From positions 1-17,988 of the forward strand of contig CALVIK010000094.1 in the NCBI GenBank assembly GCA_944329545.1: a DNA stretch of 17,988 bases, given 5' to 3'. The notes under the pieces are model-generated. The model was not told the DNA's origin and did not search any database. It worked only from the letters and a program-made list of their open reading frames with translations. This DNA is from an uncultured Bacilli bacterium (GTDB taxonomy: Bacteria > Bacillota_I > Bacilli_A > RF39 > UBA660). The translations under genes were made by a program, and so were the position numbers. Shown in pieces: positions 13,214 through 17,988 of the stretch. The number at the start of each line of letters is the position of its first letter. Position 1 is the stretch's first letter.

Positions 13214-14410
13214 TTCTAATAGCCAATTTATAATATTAATAATTTTTATGCCATTATAATCATTATTAAGCGGTTTGTCCATGGTTAGTATTATTTTTTC
13301 GTAATTATTATTGATGCTTTCGAGACTTCTTAATTCCCGTTTTTTCACATTTTCATCAGCTAATGTTTTAGTAACTTGAAAATATTTTACAGTATTAGGA
13401 TTTTCAGCCACAAAATCAACCTCAAATTCACCAGATTTGCCAATATTTACTTTAAACCCTCGTCTAAGAAGTTCAAGATACACAACATTTTCAAGCAAAT
13501 GACCTTCATCAATATTTCTAAAACCTAAGATTATATTTCTGATACCAGTATCTGATATGTAGTATTTGCCAAGTGTTTTTAATAATGCTTTACTGCGGAC
13601 ATCAGTTCTATCTGCTTTATACATAATAAAGGATTTTTCTAGCATATTTAAATAGTTATCTATAGTTTGATGATTGGATTTTTGACCAATTTTATTGCTA
13701 TTTAGATAAGCGCTAATTTTAGTTGCTGAAATAGGACTACCTATATTATTAGATAAATATTTAATAATATTTTCTAAAAGTGCGGTGTCTTTTATATTGT
13801 TTCTGTCGATGATATCTTTTTTGACAATGGTATTATAAATATCATTTAAATATGATAAAACTAGTTCATCATTATTTTTTATTAATGTTATTGCCGGAAG
13901 TCCACCATATTTTAAATATTCTATAAATTTATCATCTAAATTATTATTATCATAATTATTAAATAGTAAAAACTCTTTAAATGATAAAGGATACATTTTT
14001 ATTTCAATATATCTTCCTGATAATAAAGTTGATAATTCAGAAGATAGTAGGTAAGCATTGGAACCAGTTATATAAATATCTATATTAAAATCCACTTTAA
14101 AAGAATTAATTGCTTTTTCCCAGGATTCAACATTTTGTACTTCATCTAATAACAAGTATGTTTTATCAATTTTGATTTTTTCTTTAACATAATTATATAA
14201 ATCTTTATAATTTTTTATATCATCATATAGTGCGGATTCAAAATTTATATAAATTATATTATCCTCACTAATATTGTTATTTAACAAATAATCTTTAAAC
14301 ATTAGTAAAAGCGTGGACTTACCACTTCGCCTAACACCCGTTATAACTTTTATAAATTCTGTATCTTTCGCATTAATCATTCTTTTTAAATATTTATCTC
14401 TAATTATCAT
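13208..14410 (-). CDS. AAA_14/DUF4143 ATPase
   Basis: 400 aa from ATG 14410, which has AGGTGAT just upstream; a GTG at 14419 is less likely. N-terminal AAA_14 domain with Walker A GVRRSGKST (25-33) and Walker B LLLDEVQ (86-92), then a TGSN sensor-like motif (115-118). The C-terminal DUF4143 region (about 195-385) has a winged-helix-like part and the line 'LLENVVYLELLRRGFKV...EFEVDFV...YFQVT'; E330, D332 and Q345 sit where PD-(D/E)xK-like folds keep catalytic residues, but the usual E-x-K is Q-V-T. The family is abundant and multi-copy in gut anaerobes; its function is unknown. No leader and no membrane segment. The gene is a self-contained unit with its own promoter and terminator, bounded by a 29-bp direct repeat, which suggests mobility or duplication. 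Confidence 0.92.
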   Translation of the reverse strand: MIIRDKYLKRMINAKDTEFIKVITGVRRSGKSTLLLMFKDYLLNNNISEDNIIYINFESALYDDIKNYKDLYNYVKEKIKIDKTYLLLDEVQNVESWEKAINSFKVDFNIDIYITGSNAYLLSSELSTLLSGRYIEIKMYPLSFKEFLLFNNYDNNNLDDKFIEYLKYGGLPAITLIKNNDELVLSYLNDIYNTIVKKDIIDRNNIKDTALLENIIKYLSNNIGSPISATKISAYLNSNKIGQKSNHQTIDNYLNMLEKSFIMYKADRTDVRSKALLKTLGKYYISDTGIRNIILGFRNIDEGHLLENVVYLELLRRGFKVNIGKSGEFEVDFVAENPNTVKYFQVTKTLADENVKKRELRSLESINNNYEKIILTMDKPLNNDYNGIKIINIINWLLEE

Positions 14411-14427
14411 AATTATCACCTAGATAA

Positions 14428-14456
14428 ATATTATCACAAAACAAGAAATTTTGCAA
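14428..14456 (-). promoter_or_regulatory. Promoter of the ATPase gene with overlapping dyad
   Basis: Minus strand: TTGCAA (14451-14456), a 17-base spacer and TAATAT (14428-14433) with a TGn extension, about 18 bases before the ATG. The -35 box is inside an inverted repeat, TTTTGCAA (14449-14456) and TTGCAAAA (14463-14470) with a six-base gap, which looks like an operator. Autoregulation is possible but not shown. Confidence 0.55.
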
Positions 14457-14515
14457 GTACATTTGCAAAAAAACAGCATTTTGACATTTTTTTCAAATAA
14501 AAAACAATAATAATT

Positions 14516-14544
14516 TAATAAAAAAAGAATAGCTTTTACTATTC
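14516..14544 (-). terminator. Terminator of the ABC transporter gene; copy 2 of the 29-bp direct repeat
   Basis: The same hairpin and seven-U tract as at 13185-13213, identical over 29 bases. It starts one base after the TAA stop of the ABC transporter gene, so here it lies wholly outside the coding sequence. Confidence 0.8.
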
Positions 14545-14545
14545 A

Positions 14546-17104
14546 TTATTCAGTTCTAAGAGCTTCTACCGGATCTTTTTTACTAGCCATCTTGGCAGGA
14601 ATTAATCCAGCAATAATAGTTAAAATAACGCTAATGATGATTAGGATTATAGCTGGAATAAATGGTAAAGATGCAATATTAGTTACCCCAATAATATTAG
14701 CTAAAATAATATTAATTGGAATAAGCAGTAATAAAGTAATTAAAATACCAATTATTCCAGAAATAAGGCCAATAATAAATGTTTCAGCATTAAATACTCT
14801 GGAAATATCTTTTTTACTGGCGCCAATACTTCTTAAAATACCAATTTCTTTAGTTCTTTCTAAAACAGAAATATAAGTAATAATACCAATCATAATGCTA
14901 GAGACAATTAACGAAATGCTGACAAAAGCCATTAAAACATAACTAATGATGTTAACAATTGTCGTAACTGAACTCATCATTGTACCAACAATATCACTAT
15001 AACTAATCACATTTTCTTCTTTATCTTTATTAGTTTGTTTTTGATTATATTCATCGATTAGAGATGAAATATCTTCTTTGCTGGCAAAATCTTTAGGATA
15101 AATATTAATGGAAGTAGGGGAAGAAATATCAGTAATTCCTAATTTTTTCGCATTACTTTCATAAGTGGCTCCATAATTTTCATTGAAGTTATTAATCACA
15201 TTAGCAGCTTCTTCACTAGATAAACTTGCTAAATACATTTTTTGCTTGTCACTTAAATCATTGTAATTAAATTCTTTGTCAGTAAATTCAACACCGGTAA
15301 AGACATTAATGTTTTTATTGTTTTTTTGTTGTTGGACAATAGCTGTTTCATTTGTTTTCTCAATAACATAATTTTGTAAATCTTTAGTATAACCAACACC
15401 GCCATAAGGACTATTAATAATAGAATTTTCATTAGGTCTAATAATGCCACTTACTTTAATTTTTTCACTGTCTTTCAACATTTCTTTGATATATTCTTCA
15501 TCATTACTTTTATCAATCCACATATTGCTTTTTTTTTGGTAATAATTAGGACTTAATATTAATTTAAATTCCATATTTAACAATTCATCATAACTGTAAT
15601 TAGGAATATTGCTTTTTTTAGCTTCTTGACCATTCATTAAAGCTTTAAACTTATCTGAAAGTTCATCAGAATCTAAAAGTCCTAAAGCATACAAAGTATA
15701 ATCGCTAAGATTACCGTTTTCATCTAGCATAATAACTACTTCGTTATATTTACTAGGCCAAGAACCTTTTACTAAATCATATTGTTCTTTTAGTAAATCT
15801 TTATTATCTAGTAGTTCTTCCCAGACATTTGCAGAACTATATGAGCCAAAATTTTCTTGCATATTAGCCATTTCTTCCATTCCTAGTTTTTCCATTATTT
15901 CTGCTGGGTTTACTCTAGTAATGCCTCCTTGACCATTTTCATTATAAATATTTAAAGTGATGTCATAACCATATTGAATATCATTCGTATAATTATTAAT
16001 TTTTTTATTATTATCTAAATGTTTTTTAAATTCTTCTAAATTATTTGTATTAACATTTGAAGACATCATATCTAAAACTTCATTCATGATGGCATTTGGA
16101 TGAACTTTATTATCCTCATAATCTTTGTTTTTGTTTTGCATATTCATAACGGCTTCCATCATCACACTTATATCCATTTGGGATTTTTGGATAGTAATTG
16201 GATATGATGATAAAGTATCTTCTTCGACACGATTAATATAATTTTGAACGCCGTTTGATAAAGATAAAATTAAAGCAATTCCAATAATACCAATACTACC
16301 TGCAAAAGCTGTTAAAATTGTTCGGCCTTTTTTTGTTAATAAATTGTTTAAAGAAAGTCCTAAAGCTGTTTTAAAATTCATATTTGTTTTTTTATCAGGA
16401 GTATTTTCTTTCTTTTCGTTTTTGCTATCATAATAATTAGTATCATTAGTGATTTTTCCGTCTTTAAGTTCAATAATTCTTGTTGAATAAGTATGGGCTA
16501 GTTCACTATTATGTGTTACCATAATGACTAATTTATTTTGCGCCACTTCTTTTAAAAGATCCATAATTTGTACACTAGTTTTACTATCTAAAGCACCCGT
16601 TGGTTCATCAGCTAGTAAAATATCTGGATCATTAACAAGGGCTCTGGCAATTGCTACTCTTTGCATCTGTCCACCGGAAAGTTGATTAGGTCTTTTGTGT
16701 ATATGTTTTTCTAACCCAACTTTTTTTAAGGCTGACTTAGCTTTTTTGATTCTTTCTTTTTTAGGAATTCCTGATAAAGTTAAAGAAAGTTCAACATTAG
16801 TTAAAATTGATTGGTGAGAGATTAAATTATAATTTTGAAAGACAAAACCTATTTTATGATTGCGATAAGTATCCCAATCGCGATCTTTATATCGTTTAGT
16901 ACTAATGCCATTAATAACAAGATCACCAGAAGTATAATTATCAAGGCCGCCAATAATGTTTAACAAAGTTGTTTTGCCACTACCAGAAGGTCCTAAAATA
17001 GAAACAAATTCACTTTGTCGAAAATTTATGCTTATATTATTTAATGCTTGTTGTTTTAAATTACCAGTTTGATAGGTTTTATTTATTTTTTTTAATTCTA
17101 ACAT
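14546..17104 (-). CDS. Fused ABC transporter ATPase and FtsX/MacB-type permease
   Basis: 852 aa. ATPase domain 1-220: Walker A GPSGSGKT (38-45), Q-loop at about Q90, signature LSGGQ (142-146), Walker B ILLADEP (162-168), H-loop H198. A charged linker (224-242) leads to the permease: first TM at about 262-284, a large extracytoplasmic domain of roughly 420 residues, then three TMs in the last 150 residues with the FtsX-family motif 'LERTKEIGILRSIGASKKDI'. This MacB/LolCDE-like type works mechanically, moving lipoproteins, peptides or antibiotics, or driving cell-wall enzymes; the substrate here is unknown. Two copies would dimerise. AAAGGAAG precedes the ATG. No MacA-like adaptor or two-component system adjoins, so drug resistance cannot be assumed. 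Confidence 0.93.
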   Translation of the reverse strand: MLELKKINKTYQTGNLKQQALNNISINFRQSEFVSILGPSGSGKTTLLNIIGGLDNYTSGDLVINGISTKRYKDRDWDTYRNHKIGFVFQNYNLISHQSILTNVELSLTLSGIPKKERIKKAKSALKKVGLEKHIHKRPNQLSGGQMQRVAIARALVNDPDILLADEPTGALDSKTSVQIMDLLKEVAQNKLVIMVTHNSELAHTYSTRIIELKDGKITNDTNYYDSKNEKKENTPDKKTNMNFKTALGLSLNNLLTKKGRTILTAFAGSIGIIGIALILSLSNGVQNYINRVEEDTLSSYPITIQKSQMDISVMMEAVMNMQNKNKDYEDNKVHPNAIMNEVLDMMSSNVNTNNLEEFKKHLDNNKKINNYTNDIQYGYDITLNIYNENGQGGITRVNPAEIMEKLGMEEMANMQENFGSYSSANVWEELLDNKDLLKEQYDLVKGSWPSKYNEVVIMLDENGNLSDYTLYALGLLDSDELSDKFKALMNGQEAKKSNIPNYSYDELLNMEFKLILSPNYYQKKSNMWIDKSNDEEYIKEMLKDSEKIKVSGIIRPNENSIINSPYGGVGYTKDLQNYVIEKTNETAIVQQQKNNKNINVFTGVEFTDKEFNYNDLSDKQKMYLASLSSEEAANVINNFNENYGATYESNAKKLGITDISSPTSINIYPKDFASKEDISSLIDEYNQKQTNKDKEENVISYSDIVGTMMSSVTTIVNIISYVLMAFVSISLIVSSIMIGIITYISVLERTKEIGILRSIGASKKDISRVFNAETFIIGLISGIIGILITLLLLIPINIILANIIGVTNIASLPFIPAIILIIISVILTIIAGLIPAKMASKKDPVEALRTE

Positions 17105-17143
17105 TTTTTCTTCCTTTCTGTTAATTATATTGTTTATAAAAAT

Positions 17144-17173
17144 ATTTTAACAGTTATTAAGCAAATAAGTCAA
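17144..17173 (-). promoter_or_regulatory. Promoter of the ABC transporter gene
   Basis: Minus strand: TTGACT (17168-17173), an 18-base spacer and TAAAAT (17144-17149), about 40 bases before the ATG. A second -10-like TATAAT at 17124-17129 has no good -35. The shared upstream region with the divergent mutase gene is only 126 bases. Confidence 0.55.
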
Positions 17174-17204
17174 TTTTATATATAAAAAAGTTGAAAAAAT
17201 ATAG

Positions 17205-17210
17205 TATAAT
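17205..17210 (+). promoter_or_regulatory. -10 box of the phosphomannomutase gene
   Basis: A perfect TATAAT, 20 bases before the ATG. No convincing -35 at 16-18 bases upstream, so the call rests on the -10 box and position. Confidence 0.45.
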
Positions 17211-17230
17211 AAAAAAGGAAGGTGAATCAA

Positions 17231-17988
17231 ATGCAAATAGTTGATATAAATAAACATATATTTAGAGAATATGATATTAGGGGAATTTATAATGAGGATT
17301 TAACTGAAGATGTTGCTTATACTATAGGTAGAAGTTTTGGAACTTATATTAAAGGAAGAGGTCATTATAAAGCTTTAACTGGGCATGATAACAGAAGTTC
17401 TTCGCCTGAAATTTCAAAGGCTTTAATTAAAGGTATTACGGATAGTGGTATGAATGTTATTGATTTAGGTTTAGTTACAACGCCAATGTATTATTTTGCG
17501 AGAAAATATTTTAATATTGCAGCTGGTATTATGGTTACAGCTAGTCACAATCCTAAAGAATATAATGGTTTTAAAATGGCTTTTGATGACTTTGGGAATG
17601 CTTATGGACCAATGATTGAAGATTTTAGAATGTTTACTGCCAAAAAAGTATTTGATACTGGCACAGGTGAAGTAGTTAAATATGATATTAAAGAAGCTTA
17701 TATTAATAATATTGAAGAATCTATTAAGCTAGGAGGCAAAAAAATAAAAGCAGTTATCGACTGTGGTAACGGGACCGCCAGCACAATTATTAAGGATGTT
17801 TTTGTGAGATTTAATATTGATACTGAATATATATATTCTGATAGCAATCCAGATTTTCCTAATCATATTCCAGATCCAGCAGTTGGCGCTAATATGGTAG
17901 ATTTAGGAAGTAAAGTGAAAGAACTTAAATATGATATCGGTATTGGTATTGATGGTGATGCTGATAGAGTAGGAATTACAGATGAAAA
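17231..17988 (+). CDS. Phosphomannomutase/phosphoglucomutase, 3' end outside window
   Basis: 252 codons are present and the frame is open at the window edge; complete enzymes have about 450-500 residues. Alpha-D-phosphohexomutase family: converts sugar-6-phosphate to sugar-1-phosphate through a phosphoserine and glucose-1,6-bisphosphate-type intermediate, feeding envelope polysaccharides. Seen here: start MQIVDINKHIFREYDIRGIY, where the FREYDIRG motif is characteristic; active-site serine S105 in TASHNP; NGFKM (about 112-116); and the metal loop DGDADR (241-246) in domain 2. The sugar-specificity loop of domain 3 and the phosphate-binding domain 4 are missing from the window, so mannose and glucose forms cannot be separated, though FREYDIRG favours the bifunctional PMM/PGM group. 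AAGGAAGGTGA lies before the ATG. Confidence 0.93.
   Translation, partial: MQIVDINKHIFREYDIRGIYNEDLTEDVAYTIGRSFGTYIKGRGHYKALTGHDNRSSSPEISKALIKGITDSGMNVIDLGLVTTPMYYFARKYFNIAAGIMVTASHNPKEYNGFKMAFDDFGNAYGPMIEDFRMFTAKKVFDTGTGEVVKYDIKEAYINNIEESIKLGGKKIKAVIDCGNGTASTIIKDVFVRFNIDTEYIYSDSNPDFPNHIPDPAVGANMVDLGSKVKELKYDIGIGIDGDADRVGITDE

Overview
The window is about 18 kb of very AT-rich bacterial chromosome with short Shine-Dalgarno-led genes, TTGACA/TATAAT-type promoters and hairpin-plus-T-run terminators. RNase J, a YlxM-type protein, DUF3048 and DUF362 proteins and gut-type AAA_14/DUF4143 ATPases point to an uncultured low-GC Bacillota, probably a gut lineage near the RF39/Erysipelotrichia/Mollicutes border (inference). 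Tryptophan is encoded by TGG and all families read full length with the standard code. No gene here ends in TGA. Nothing looks like a prophage, plasmid, CRISPR array or transposase.

Layout: (1) 1-3.23 kb, + strand: a surface cluster with two paralogous proteins that start with a type IV pilin leader and continue into InlB-type repeats, separated by a small single-pass membrane protein. The second paralog continues into three Ig-like modules but is broken by an in-frame TAA at 1438-1440. (2) 3.27-4.96 kb, - strand: RNase J1-type ribonuclease, convergent with the cluster across a bidirectional terminator. (3) 5.1-8.4 kb, + strand: a tight operon ftsY / three-TM protein / ylxM / HerA-like ATPase, driven by a promoter divergent from rnj. 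(4) 8.5-10.6 kb, + strand: a DUF3048 (YerB-like) protein, then an HD-domain hydrolase plus ndk operon. (5) tRNA-Arg(CCT), then a DUF362 gene whose promoter has a 19-bp spacer filled by a palindrome. (6) 11.7-17.1 kb, - strand: a peptidoglycan amidase with five LysM domains and no signal peptide, an AAA_14/DUF4143 ATPase bounded by a 29-bp exact direct repeat, and a fused ABC ATPase-FtsX permease. (7) From 17.23 kb, + strand: the N-terminal part of a phosphomannomutase/phosphoglucomutase that runs off the window.

Most of the window is housekeeping: RNA decay, SRP targeting, nucleotide metabolism, a tRNA and sugar phosphates. The parts most worth a second look are the pilin-leader surface proteins with their nonsense codon, HerA inside the SRP operon, the MerR-like promoter of the DUF362 gene, the signal-less LysM amidase, and the ATPase cassette between duplicated terminators. 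I did not find a complete, clearly novel multi-gene system; the pilin-leader/InlB/Ig-like architecture is the nearest candidate.
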